Assembly (NCBI RefSeq): GCF_030248535.1
Contig: NZ_JAHGAJ010000029.1
Coordinates: 1-64,000, forward strand
From: Vibrio sp. D404a
GTDB lineage: Bacteria > Pseudomonadota > Gammaproteobacteria > Enterobacterales > Vibrionaceae
Reading direction: 5' to 3'
DNA: 64,000 nt
Shown here: positions 1-8,062 of the stretch, one piece after another
Numbering within the stretch: position 1 is the first letter of the stretch
How the letters are laid out: each line of letters begins with the position of its first letter
Notes under the pieces: generated by a model
Databases searched by the model: none
What the model saw: the letters and a program-made list of their open reading frames with translations, nothing else
What the model was told of the DNA's origin: nothing
Translations under genes and position numbers: made by a program

Positions 1-81
1 GATAACTCGTTTCCGCTCGACTTGCATGTGTTAGGCCTGCCGCCAGCGTTCAATCTGAGCCATGATCAAACTCTTCAATTT
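1..81 (-). rRNA. rrs: 16S ribosomal RNA, 5' end only
   Basis: Read on the minus strand, the sequence ending at 81 begins AAATTGAAGAGTTTGATC and continues through the universal 5' segment of bacterial 16S rRNA into the region that ends ACATGCAAGTCGAGCG. The gene runs off the left edge of the window. The neighbouring hemG-trkH-yigZ order matches the flank of rrnA in E. coli, so this is probably the corresponding rRNA operon. Confidence 0.98.
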
Positions 82-250
82 AAGATTTTGTGACTCAATG
101 AATACTGATTACATTACATAGTAATGTTGAATTGACTGTGCCGAATCTTACGATTCGAATTGGTCACTCAGTTCATTGAAATCAAGTTGAAACCGAAGTT
201 TCATTTTTGATATTCATCAACGAGTGCCCACACAGATTGATAGGTTTAAA

Positions 251-262
251 TTGTTAAAGAGC
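251..262 (-). promoter_or_regulatory. rRNA leader boxA antitermination site
   Basis: The minus strand reads GCTCTTTAACAA, the boxA sequence bound by NusB/NusE in rRNA leader transcripts. It lies about 170 bases before the mature 16S 5' end and just downstream of the proximal promoter, as in other gammaproteobacterial rrn leaders. Confidence 0.85.
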
Positions 263-297
263 TTTTCCTTTTTGAGCTTCGCTCAAATCGGACGGCC

Positions 298-325
298 ATT
301 TTAGCGATTTAAGTTTTAGTGTCAA
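298..325 (-). promoter_or_regulatory. rrn promoter P2
   Basis: On the minus strand a perfect -35 TTGACA (320-325) and a -10 TAAAAT (298-303) are separated by 16 bases. The position is just upstream of boxA, as for rrn P2. The 16-base spacer is the typical short spacing of rRNA promoters. Confidence 0.85.
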
Positions 326-425
326 CCACTTTTTTCAAAACTTTTTTCAAGCGCTTAGCTTGGCTAATTTGGCTTACTGATTCGTTCTGGTTTCTTGCGA
401 AGCCATCCCGTGTCAGCGAGGTGGC

Positions 426-453
426 ATTATAGAGATTGCGATCACATTGGCAA
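426..453 (-). promoter_or_regulatory. rrn promoter P1 with AT-rich upstream element
   Basis: On the minus strand a -35 TTGCCA (448-453) and a consensus -10 TATAAT (426-431) lie 16 bases apart, about 120 bases upstream of P2. The stretch beyond the -35 (about 459-485) is A/T tracts, as expected for an UP element contacted by the RNA polymerase alpha subunit. The whole 82-532 interval is rRNA control and leader sequence, and I see no gene in it. Confidence 0.85.
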
Positions 454-532
454 GCCCTTTTTTAAGTTTTTTTGCTTTTTTTAATTGTTCGATTAAAAAG
501 AAAACAAAACGCCTCAAAAGTAAGCTTTTCTC

Positions 533-1060
533 TTATAGATTCTTGAGTTTTTCAGTGAATAAAGAGACTTTTTGCCAGTTTGTGTACTCAACTTCTTTGC
601 TGGTATCCGTTTCACCACCAGTCATCGTCATAATAAAGCGAATCATGGTTCTGTCGAAGAAGTTATATCTAGGGTAATAGAGAGCACCTGCGAAAACACC
701 GATTAAAGAAGGTTGCCACGGTGACTTCTTAAGGAATGTCTTTATATACGCACTGCCTTCTGGCGTATCTTTACCTTGGTCTTCTTTACGAGCGGTTAGG
801 TTCACGCAGAAGAACGCCACTTTATTCGATTGAAGTTGAGTAAGATTGCGCTCAATAAACTGGTACAGCTTTTTATTAAGATGACCATAACGAATAGAGG
901 CACCAATCAGTACTTTGTCATACTGAGCGAAATCTACGTCGCCAACAGTGTGCAGATCGCGAATGTCGCAATCAAACTCCGCCATCTCCTCTTTTATATA
1001 GTTAAGAATCTTCTTGGTCTGCCCTTCTCGGCTTGAGTAAAGAAATAGTGCTTTTGCCAC
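533..1060 (-). CDS. hemG: Menaquinone-dependent protoporphyrinogen IX dehydrogenase HemG
   Basis: HemG oxidises protoporphyrinogen IX to protoporphyrin IX, the penultimate step of haem synthesis, passing electrons through FMN to quinone at the inner membrane. The 175-residue product is a flavodoxin-type protein. The FMN phosphate loop LYSSREGQTKKI is near residues 7-18, and a long internal insertion (about 110-150) carries basic and aromatic residues, typical of HemG. Translation starts at GTG with AAGGA six bases upstream, 9 bases after the trkH stop, so the two genes are probably co-transcribed. trkH-hemG next to an rRNA operon is also the E. coli order. Confidence 0.93.
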   Translation of the reverse strand: MAKALFLYSSREGQTKKILNYIKEEMAEFDCDIRDLHTVGDVDFAQYDKVLIGASIRYGHLNKKLYQFIERNLTQLQSNKVAFFCVNLTARKEDQGKDTPEGSAYIKTFLKKSPWQPSLIGVFAGALYYPRYNFFDRTMIRFIMTMTGGETDTSKEVEYTNWQKVSLFTEKLKNL

Positions 1061-1069
1061 AATGGTTCC

Positions 1070-2527
1070 TTAGCTACGCCAGAACGTAGGCGTTAATAGA
1101 ATTAATAGAGTGAAGATCTCTAAGCGCCCAAACAGCATAGAGACAATCAATACCCACTTTGCTTTATCATTAACATCACCAAAGTGGACTGCTACTTCTC
1201 CGAGGCCTGGACCCAGATTGTTCAATGTTGCCGCCACGGCAGAGAACGCACTCAGCTCATCCATACCCGTTGCAATCAGAGCCAACATACAAACCACGAA
1301 CACCAGAGCATAAGCAGAGAAGAATCCCCATACCGCATCAACAACACGTTGAGGAAGTGCCGTACCGCCAACCTTGATGGTGTAAACCGCACGTGGGTGA
1401 ACCAAACGCTTCATTTCACGAGCGCCTTGCAGAGTCAGCAATAGAATACGGATAACTTTCATACCGCCACCAGTCGAACCTGCACACCCGCCTATAAAAG
1501 AAGAGAATAAAAGCAGTACTGGCAAGAACAGTGGCCACTCTGAAAAGCCGGTTGTAGTAAAACCAGCCGTGGTTGAAATAGAGACCGTCTGGAATAGCGC
1601 TTGATCAAACGCATCATAATAAGAGTCGTAAGAGTGGTGATTCAGTAGTAATAAGAAGCAAACCAGAAACAACACCGCTTGGATAAAGATAAAGGCACGA
1701 AACTCAGGATCTTTCCAATAGTACTTAGGGTGAACCCCGCCCGATGCAAATGCTGCAAAGTGAAGAGAGTAGTTACACGCAGAGATAAGCAGGAACACAA
1801 CCGTGATCATGTTAATCGCAGGGCTATTGAAATAGCCCATACTGGCATCATGCGTCGAGAAGCCACCGATAGCTATAGTAGAGAAACTGTGGCTAATGGC
1901 ATCAAAGAAGCTCATTCCCGCTAGCCAAAACGCTACCGCACAAGCAATAGTTAAACTTAAATAGATATACCAGAGTGCTTTTGCTGTTTCTGCAATCCTC
2001 GGGGTCATCTTACTGTCTTTAACAGGACCTGGGATTTCCGCTCTATATAGCTGCATACCACCGATACCCAGTACCGGTAAGATCGCTACAGCGAGTACGA
2101 TGATACCCATACCACCAAACCACTGCAGGAATTGACGATAAAAAAGAATCGCTTTAGGTAAGTCATCCAGTCCAACAATAACAGTAGCACCGGTTGTGGT
2201 GAGAGCCGAGAAAGACTCAAAGAAAGCATCAGTAACCGAAACGTTTGGGTTATCTGCTATTAAAAAAGGAAGTGCACCAGCACTGCCGATTACAGTCCAG
2301 AACAGAACAACAATAAGAAAGCCGTCTCTCGCCTTTAATTCATGCTTGTGGCGACGGTTTGGAAACCAGCAGGTAGCGCCACAAAAAAGTAAAACAAAGA
2401 AGGTCGTAACAAAAGGAACACCAGCACCATCTCGATAGATCAATGCCACCAGCGCGGGTGCAAGCATTGAGACACTAAAGAGTGCTAATAATAATCCGAC
2501 GATTCGAATAATTGAGCGAAATTGCAT
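1070..2527 (-). CDS. trkH: Trk potassium uptake channel subunit TrkH
   Basis: TrkH is the inner-membrane K+-translocating subunit that works with the cytoplasmic gating ring TrkA, which is not in this window. The 485-residue protein is hydrophobic throughout. It shows the four pore-loop repeats with their selectivity-filter glycines: ALTTTGAT near 110, IAIGGFST near 215, SISTTAGFTTTG near 315 and LNNLGPGLG near 435. Length matches the family (about 483). It starts at ATG 34 bases after yigZ and is followed closely by hemG, consistent with a yigZ-trkH-hemG transcription unit. Confidence 0.95.
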   Translation of the reverse strand: MQFRSIIRIVGLLLALFSVSMLAPALVALIYRDGAGVPFVTTFFVLLFCGATCWFPNRRHKHELKARDGFLIVVLFWTVIGSAGALPFLIADNPNVSVTDAFFESFSALTTTGATVIVGLDDLPKAILFYRQFLQWFGGMGIIVLAVAILPVLGIGGMQLYRAEIPGPVKDSKMTPRIAETAKALWYIYLSLTIACAVAFWLAGMSFFDAISHSFSTIAIGGFSTHDASMGYFNSPAINMITVVFLLISACNYSLHFAAFASGGVHPKYYWKDPEFRAFIFIQAVLFLVCFLLLLNHHSYDSYYDAFDQALFQTVSISTTAGFTTTGFSEWPLFLPVLLLFSSFIGGCAGSTGGGMKVIRILLLTLQGAREMKRLVHPRAVYTIKVGGTALPQRVVDAVWGFFSAYALVFVVCMLALIATGMDELSAFSAVAATLNNLGPGLGEVAVHFGDVNDKAKWVLIVSMLFGRLEIFTLLILLTPTFWRS

Positions 2528-2561
2528 GAGCTAATGAACGAAGCGAAAGGCTTCACACTTC

Positions 2562-3185
2562 CTAGTTATCTTTTACTTGAGTGACCAGTGCCTTGGCACC
2601 GCTTTTATTGATCATGGTTTGAGTGAAGGCTTCGACCTGAAGCAGCTCAATCTCTATGACCATTGTGACCTGAACGCCATAATCCGCTTCAACCTCTACC
2701 GCCTGATATTGCGACATGATTGATTGGGCGATCGGCATAAACCCATAGTCTAACTCTAGGCGCAATTTTGTGGTTATTTTTTTCTCGATAGTTTGAAGCA
2801 GCTTAAGCGCTTGTTGCACACCACCGCCGTACGCCTTTACTAATCCACCTGTACCGAGCTTAATTCCACCCGAATAACGAGTCACCACGGCCGTCAGTTC
2901 CCCCACTCCAGAGCCAGACAGTTGAGCCAATATTGGTTTACCCGCCGTTCCAGAAGGTTCACCGTCATCACTGAAGCCCCACTTCATCGAGTCTTCTGGT
3001 CGCCCAGCAACAAATCCCCAGCAATTGTGTCTTGCTGCGCTATGCTCTTGTTTTATCTGATCAACAAACTGCTTAGCCGCCTCGATACTCGGTGTATGAG
3101 CAAGGTGGGTAATGAAGACACTTTTCTTAATTTCTTCTTCAAAAACAGCCGAAGCAGCCGGGATTAAATATGGTTGGTCATTCAT
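2562..3185 (-). CDS. yigZ: IMPACT-family protein YigZ
   Basis: This is a YigZ/IMPACT-family protein. The N-terminal domain (about 10-125) has the family features EIKKSVFITHLAH and the glycine-rich segment DDGEPSGTAGKP, followed by a smaller C-terminal domain of alpha/beta type. The biochemical role is not settled in bacteria; nucleic-acid or ribosome-related functions are inferred from eukaryotic IMPACT. I chose the ATG at 3185 (207 residues) because it aligns with the E. coli start. An in-frame GTG at 3224 would add 13 residues with no visible ribosome binding site. It is the first gene of the leftward yigZ-trkH-hemG group. Confidence 0.88.
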   Translation of the reverse strand: MNDQPYLIPAASAVFEEEIKKSVFITHLAHTPSIEAAKQFVDQIKQEHSAARHNCWGFVAGRPEDSMKWGFSDDGEPSGTAGKPILAQLSGSGVGELTAVVTRYSGGIKLGTGGLVKAYGGGVQQALKLLQTIEKKITTKLRLELDYGFMPIAQSIMSQYQAVEVEADYGVQVTMVIEIELLQVEAFTQTMINKSGAKALVTQVKDN

Positions 3186-3325
3186 ATCATTTACTTTAGC
3201 GATCAGGGCGGCAAAGTGTATCACGGGTGAATAATAAGGGTTAGCGGATCTGTGCTAACGCACAATGTTAAACAATTGTTTAAAAAATGTATTGAAATTA
3301 GCCAGTGGTGGGTACAGACTAAAGA

Positions 3326-3342
3326 AACTGGTCTTACCAGGT
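3326..3342 (+). promoter_or_regulatory. FadR-type operator upstream of fadBA
   Basis: The 17-base element contains the inverted repeat CTGGT-CTT-ACCAG (3328-3340). Its arms are identical to those of the E. coli fadBA FadR site, with the same three-base centre. It overlaps where a -35 element would fall for the -10 TATACT at 3347-3352, so a bound repressor would block initiation. Known biology: FadR releases DNA on binding long-chain acyl-CoA. That it acts here is inference from the site and from fadB downstream. Confidence 0.75.
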
Positions 3343-3412
3343 ATTCTATACTTAAAGAAAGATAACAAAATTCTCTCAAACAATCGTCGATTGTATGTCA
3401 TGGAGATAGACA

Positions 3413-5584
3413 ATGATTTACCAAGCTAACACCCTACAGGTAAAGGAATTACAAGATGGTATAGCCGAACTTAGCTTTTGTGCTCCAGCCTCTGTAAATA
3501 AGCTCGACCTTGCTACATTAGAATCACTCGACAAAGCACTTGATGCTTTAAATGACCACGCTGGACTGCGCGGCTTGATCTTAACTTCAAACAAAGATGC
3601 CTTCATCGTAGGTGCAGACATCACGGAGTTTTTGGGCCTATTCGCGAAACCAGAAGCGGAACTAGAAGAGTGGCTGATTTTTGCGAACTCTATTTTTAGC
3701 AAGCTAGAAGACCTACCTGTTCCTACCCTTTCAATGATGCGCGGCCATGCACTTGGCGGCGGTTGTGAGTGCGTACTAGCCACTGACTTCCGTATTGGTG
3801 ACAAGACCACCAGCATCGGCTTACCAGAAACCAAATTAGGCATCATGCCTGGCTTTGGTGGTTGTGTACGTCTGCCACGTGTTATTGGTGCTGACAGCGC
3901 AATGGAAATCATCACGCAAGGCAAAGCATGCCGAGCAGATGAAGCACTGAAAGTTGGGTTGTTAGATGCGATTGTTGAAACCGACCAACTACTTGAATCG
4001 GCAATTAATACAGTATCTCTGGCCGCGAGCGAGAAGCTAGACTGGGTTGCTCGCCGCAAACAGAAAACCTCTGCGTTATCACTCAGCAAGCTAGAGGCAA
4101 TGATGAGCTTTACTATGGCGAAAGGTCTAGTAGCTCAGAAAGCAGGTCCTCACTACCCAGCACCGATCACATCTGTTGTCGCGATTGAAGAAGCTGCTCG
4201 TTGCGATCGTGATGCTGCATTGGATATCGAGCGTAAACACTTCATTAAACTGGCGAAGTCTGAAGAAGCGAAAGCACTGGTTGGCCTATTCCTTAACGAC
4301 CAATACATCAAAGGCATCGCGAAGAAAGCTGGCAAGTCAGCGAATAAAGCGACAGAGCGTGCTGCTGTATTAGGTGCAGGCATCATGGGTGGTGGTATTG
4401 CCTACCAATCTGCGCTGAAAGGCGTGCCTGTGATGATGAAAGATATTGCTCAAGCATCGCTAGATCTAGGCATGAACGAAGCATCTAAGCTTCTTAATAA
4501 ACGTCTGTCTCGTGGCCGCATCGATGGCTTCAAGATGGCAGGTATTCTCTCTTCTATTACTCCTAGCCTTCACTACGCAGGTATCGAGCAATCAGATGTG
4601 ATTGTTGAAGCGGTAGTAGAAAACCCGAAAATTAAAGCAGCCGTGTTGAGTGAAGTGGAGCAGCAGGTTAGTCCTGATACCGTGATTACCTCTAACACGT
4701 CGACGATTCCAATCAATCTACTGGCAAAATCTCTACAACGCCCAGAAAACTTCTGTGGTATGCACTTCTTTAACCCAGTACACCGCATGCCTTTGGTAGA
4801 GATCATCCGTGGTGAACACACTTCAGATGAAACCATCAATCGCGTTGTCGCTTACGCGGCGAAAATGGGTAAATCACCAATTGTCGTTAACGACTGCCCA
4901 GGCTTCTTCGTTAACCGTGTTCTTTTCCCATACTTTGGCGGCTTTAGCATGTTGCTTCGCGACGGTGCTGACTTCACCAAAATCGACAAAATCATGGAGC
5001 GTAAGTTTGGTTGGCCTATGGGTCCTGCTTACCTACTGGATGTGGTTGGTCTTGATACTGCGCATCACGCTCAAGATGTGATGGCACAAGGCTTCCCAGA
5101 GCGAATGGGTAAAGAAGGCCGTGACGCGATCGACGCGCTATTTGAAGCGAACAAGTTTGGTCAGAAAAATGGCAGCGGCTTCTACAGCTACAGCGTCGAC
5201 AAGCGTGGTCGTCCGAAGAAAGCCTTCTCAGAAGATATCCTTCCTATCTTGGCAGACGTATGCCAAGCACCACAGGAATTTGATGAAGAGACCATTATCC
5301 AGCGTGTGATGATTCCAATGATCAACGAAGTGGTACTGTGTCTTGAAGAAGGCATCATTGCTTCACCACAAGAAGCTGATATGGCTCTGGTTTACGGACT
5401 TGGCTTCCCTCCATTCAGAGGCGGCGTTTTCCGTTACCTAGACAGTGTGGGCATCGCGAATTTTGTTGAGACAGCGAAAGGCTACCAAGACCTTGGCGCA
5501 ATGTACCAAGTACCTCAACTATTGCTTGATATGGCAGAGAAAGGCGAAAGCTTTTACGACGCTCAACAAGCTAGCTCTCTATAA
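3413..5584 (+). CDS. fadB: Fatty acid oxidation complex alpha subunit FadB
   Basis: FadB is the multifunctional alpha subunit of the aerobic beta-oxidation trifunctional enzyme: enoyl-CoA hydratase, 3-hydroxyacyl-CoA dehydrogenase and associated isomerase/epimerase activities. The 723-residue protein has an N-terminal crotonase domain with catalytic glutamates at 119 and 139 (in GHALGGGCEC and GLPETKLG). The NAD-binding motif LGAGIMGGG follows near 320, then the dehydrogenase signature MHFFNPVHRMP with the catalytic histidine near 450, and two C-terminal dehydrogenase domains. Length is close to E. coli (729). fadA follows after 26 bases, giving the usual fadBA operon, and a FadR-type site lies upstream. 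Confidence 0.97.
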   Translation: MIYQANTLQVKELQDGIAELSFCAPASVNKLDLATLESLDKALDALNDHAGLRGLILTSNKDAFIVGADITEFLGLFAKPEAELEEWLIFANSIFSKLEDLPVPTLSMMRGHALGGGCECVLATDFRIGDKTTSIGLPETKLGIMPGFGGCVRLPRVIGADSAMEIITQGKACRADEALKVGLLDAIVETDQLLESAINTVSLAASEKLDWVARRKQKTSALSLSKLEAMMSFTMAKGLVAQKAGPHYPAPITSVVAIEEAARCDRDAALDIERKHFIKLAKSEEAKALVGLFLNDQYIKGIAKKAGKSANKATERAAVLGAGIMGGGIAYQSALKGVPVMMKDIAQASLDLGMNEASKLLNKRLSRGRIDGFKMAGILSSITPSLHYAGIEQSDVIVEAVVENPKIKAAVLSEVEQQVSPDTVITSNTSTIPINLLAKSLQRPENFCGMHFFNPVHRMPLVEIIRGEHTSDETINRVVAYAAKMGKSPIVVNDCPGFFVNRVLFPYFGGFSMLLRDGADFTKIDKIMERKFGWPMGPAYLLDVVGLDTAHHAQDVMAQGFPERMGKEGRDAIDALFEANKFGQKNGSGFYSYSVDKRGRPKKAFSEDILPILADVCQAPQEFDEETIIQRVMIPMINEVVLCLEEGIIASPQEADMALVYGLGFPPFRGGVFRYLDSVGIANFVETAKGYQDLGAMYQVPQLLLDMAEKGESFYDAQQASSL

Positions 5585-5610
5585 CCCACATTTGGAAAAG
5601 GAATTACAAA

Positions 5611-6774
5611 ATGAAGAACGTAGTTGTTGTTGATTGCCTTCGCACCCCAATGGGCCGTTCCAAAGGTGGCGCTTTCCGTCATACACGTGCAGAAGACCTT
5701 TCTGCACACCTGATGAAAGGCATTCTTGAGCGTAACCCACAAGTTAACCCGAGTGAGATTGAAGATATCTACTGGGGCTGTGTCCAACAGACACTTGAGC
5801 AGGGCTTTAACGTGGCACGTAATGCTGCGCTACTTGCTGGCCTACCGATTGAAATTGGTGCTGTAACCGTTAACCGATTATGTGGTTCATCTATGCAGGC
5901 TCTGCATGATGCAACACGCTCAATTATGGTTGGCGATGCCGATATCTGTCTGATTGGTGGTGTTGAGCATATGGGTCATGTTCCTATGACGCATGGAGTG
6001 GACTTCCACCCTGGCATGTCAAAGAACGTAGCAAAAGCCGCGGGTATGATGGGTCTAACGGCAGAGATGCTTGGTAAGCTGCACGGCATCAGTCGTGAAG
6101 ACCAAGATGCTTTCGCTGCCCGCTCTCACGCTCGTGCACACGCTGCAACGGTTGAAGGTCGCTTTAAAAACGAGATCTTACCAACTGAAGGTCACGCGGC
6201 AGACGGCTCACTGTTCACACTGGATCATGATGAAGTGATTCGCCCAGAGACTACAGTTGAAGGCCTATCTGAGCTTCGCCCAGTATTCGATCCAGCTAAC
6301 GGTACCGTAACCGCCGGTACATCATCAGCGCTGTCAGATGGTGCATCTGCGATGCTGATCATGAGCGAAGATAAAGCTAACGAGCTTGGTTTGACGATTC
6401 GTGCTCGTGTTAAGTCAATGGCAATTGCAGGCTGTGACCCATCAATCATGGGCTATGGACCGGTTCCAGCGACTAAGAAAGCACTGAAGCGTGCGGGCCT
6501 ATCGATTGAAGATATGGGCGTCATTGAGCTTAACGAAGCCTTTGCAGCGCAATCTCTGCCATGTGCTAAAGACCTAGGTCTTCTGGATATGGTCGACGAG
6601 AAAGTAAACCTCAATGGTGGTGCAATCGCACTTGGTCACCCGCTGGGTTGTTCAGGTTCGCGTATCTCAACCACCTTGATTAACCTAATGGAAGCGAAGG
6701 ACGTGAAGTACGGCCTAGCAACCATGTGTATTGGTTTGGGCCAAGGTATCGCAACGGTATTTGAACGCCCTTAA
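5611..6774 (+). CDS. fadA: 3-ketoacyl-CoA thiolase FadA
   Basis: FadA is the thiolase beta subunit that cleaves 3-ketoacyl-CoA with CoA to release acetyl-CoA, in complex with FadB. The 387-residue protein matches the E. coli length exactly. The acyl-accepting Cys91 lies in NRLCGSSMQ, the histidine motif GGAIALGHPLG is near 340, and the second catalytic cysteine is in TMCIGLGQG near 373. A GGAATTAC-type ribosome binding site precedes the ATG. An intrinsic terminator closes the operon about 60 bases after the stop. Confidence 0.97.
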   Translation: MKNVVVVDCLRTPMGRSKGGAFRHTRAEDLSAHLMKGILERNPQVNPSEIEDIYWGCVQQTLEQGFNVARNAALLAGLPIEIGAVTVNRLCGSSMQALHDATRSIMVGDADICLIGGVEHMGHVPMTHGVDFHPGMSKNVAKAAGMMGLTAEMLGKLHGISREDQDAFAARSHARAHAATVEGRFKNEILPTEGHAADGSLFTLDHDEVIRPETTVEGLSELRPVFDPANGTVTAGTSSALSDGASAMLIMSEDKANELGLTIRARVKSMAIAGCDPSIMGYGPVPATKKALKRAGLSIEDMGVIELNEAFAAQSLPCAKDLGLLDMVDEKVNLNGGAIALGHPLGCSGSRISTTLINLMEAKDVKYGLATMCIGLGQGIATVFERP

Positions 6775-6830
6775 TCTAGAGTAACTCTAAGTTAAGAGAC
6801 CAATTAATTGTCGTTAGTAGGGTAACGATA

Positions 6831-6867
6831 AAAATGCAGCCTTAGTCTCTAGGGCTGCATTTTTTTA
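6831..6867 (+). terminator. Intrinsic terminator after fadBA
   Basis: The hairpin has arms AATGCAGCC and GGCTGCATT around a short loop and ends in seven Ts. It is the first strong terminator after fadA. Confidence 0.88.
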
Positions 6868-6899
6868 TCTGCCGACTTACCGATATCACAAAACTGGAA

Positions 6900-6918
6900 C
6901 TATGCATTTGATGCATAG
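6900..6918. promoter_or_regulatory. Perfect dyad upstream of acuI, candidate LysR operator
   Basis: CTATGCAT-TTG-ATGCATAG is a perfect inverted repeat with 8-base arms about 90 bases before the acuI start. It contains T-N11-A (T at 6903, A at 6915), the usual core of LysR-family operators. The LysR gene on the other side of acuI is the obvious candidate to bind it. No direct evidence of binding is available from sequence alone. Confidence 0.5.
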
Positions 6919-7005
6919 ATTCAATGTTGACGTTTCATTATTTTTTCTTCAATTATTCAACTACAGTTATCTCAGTTTCCTAATATTCCTCCAGTGGAGA
7001 GCACC

Positions 7006-7986
7006 ATGTTTAAAGCACTTGTACTAAACCAAGAAGACAAAAAAACGATTGCTAGCGTTTCTCAAATTGACGAGTCACAACTTCCAGAAGGCAACGTTAA
7101 GATTGATGTGAACTACTCATCTTTAAACTACAAAGATGGTCTAGCGATCACTGGTAAAGGGCGCATTGTTCGTAACTTCCCTATGGTACCGGGTATCGAC
7201 CTTTCAGGTGTGGTTTCTCAATCAGACGACCCTCGTTACAAAGCGGGCGACGAAGTGGTACTGACTGGTTGGGGTGTTGGTGAAGGTCACTGGGGTGGCA
7301 TGGCTGAAAAGGCGAGCCTAAACGGTGACTGGTTGGTACCAATGCCAAAAAGCCTAGACGCTAAAAAAGTAATGGCGATTGGTACTGCAGGCTTCACAGC
7401 AATGTTATGTGTTCAAGCTATCGTTGATGCAGGTGTTAAGCCAGAAGACGGCGAGATTCTAGTAACGGGTTCAAGCGGTGGTGTAGGCAGTGTGTCTATC
7501 ACTCTACTTAACCAACTGGGCTACAAAGTAGCAGCAGTAACAGGCCGTGCATCTGAGAACGGTGAGCTACTTAAATCTCTAGGCGCATCGCGCATTGTTG
7601 AGCGTGCAGAGCTAGAAGAGCCAGCAAAACCACTAGAGAAACAGCTGTGGGCTGGTGCTATCGATACGGTAGGCAGCAAAGTTCTAGCAAAAGTACTGGC
7701 ACAGATCGATTACAACGGCGTTGTAGCGGCATGTGGCCTAGCGGGTGGCTTCGATCTACCAACAACGGTAATGCCATTCATCCTACGTAACGTGCGTCTA
7801 CAGGGTGTAGATTCAGTAATGTGTCCACGTGAGAAACGTATCAAGGCATGGGAACAGTTAGCTGAACTACTTCCAGAGTCGTTCTACCAACAAGCAACTA
7901 AAGAAGTGGCACTGGATGATGCGATCCAAGCTGCTGAAGACATTACTAACGGCCAAATCACTGGTCGTGTTGTCATCAAGCTATAG
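7006..7986 (+). CDS. acuI: Acrylyl-CoA reductase (NADPH) AcuI/YhdH
   Basis: This is a zinc-independent MDR-family quinone oxidoreductase of the YhdH/AcuI type, which reduces the toxic intermediate acryloyl-CoA to propionyl-CoA with NADPH. The 326-residue protein has the family segment SSLNYKDGLAITGKG near 38, the cofactor glycine motif VTGSSGGVGS near 152 and the conserved segment FILRNVRLQGVDS near 260. It closely matches E. coli YhdH. I chose the ATG at 7006, with GGAG six bases upstream; an in-frame GTG at 6994 lies over the ribosome binding site. It is monocistronic, ends in a terminator and converges with a LysR gene. In marine bacteria AcuI is linked to DMSP degradation, but no other DMSP gene is visible here. 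Confidence 0.93.
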   Translation: MFKALVLNQEDKKTIASVSQIDESQLPEGNVKIDVNYSSLNYKDGLAITGKGRIVRNFPMVPGIDLSGVVSQSDDPRYKAGDEVVLTGWGVGEGHWGGMAEKASLNGDWLVPMPKSLDAKKVMAIGTAGFTAMLCVQAIVDAGVKPEDGEILVTGSSGGVGSVSITLLNQLGYKVAAVTGRASENGELLKSLGASRIVERAELEEPAKPLEKQLWAGAIDTVGSKVLAKVLAQIDYNGVVAACGLAGGFDLPTTVMPFILRNVRLQGVDSVMCPREKRIKAWEQLAELLPESFYQQATKEVALDDAIQAAEDITNGQITGRVVIKL

Positions 7987-8027
7987 CTTTAAACACTCGA
8001 AGCTATAGAGCTTCAAGCAATAAATAC

Positions 8028-8055
8028 AAGGGGCTGAGTTTACTCAGCCCTTTTT
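8028..8055 (+). terminator. Intrinsic terminator between acuI and the LysR gene
   Basis: GGGCTGAG-TTTA-CTCAGCCC followed by five Ts lies between the two converging genes. The A-rich stretch on the other side is weaker, so it mainly serves acuI. Confidence 0.87.
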
Positions 8056-8062
8056 CATTCCG

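Noticed and set aside
447..677. 76-codon plus-strand frame over the rRNA promoter and hemG end
   Set aside because: Overlaps the rRNA P1 promoter and hemG; phenylalanine- and lysine-rich product comes from A/T tracts.
3418..4089. Long antisense open frame (223 codons) inside fadB
   Set aside because: Shadow of a strongly coding plus-strand gene; low-complexity serine-rich product and no ribosome binding site.
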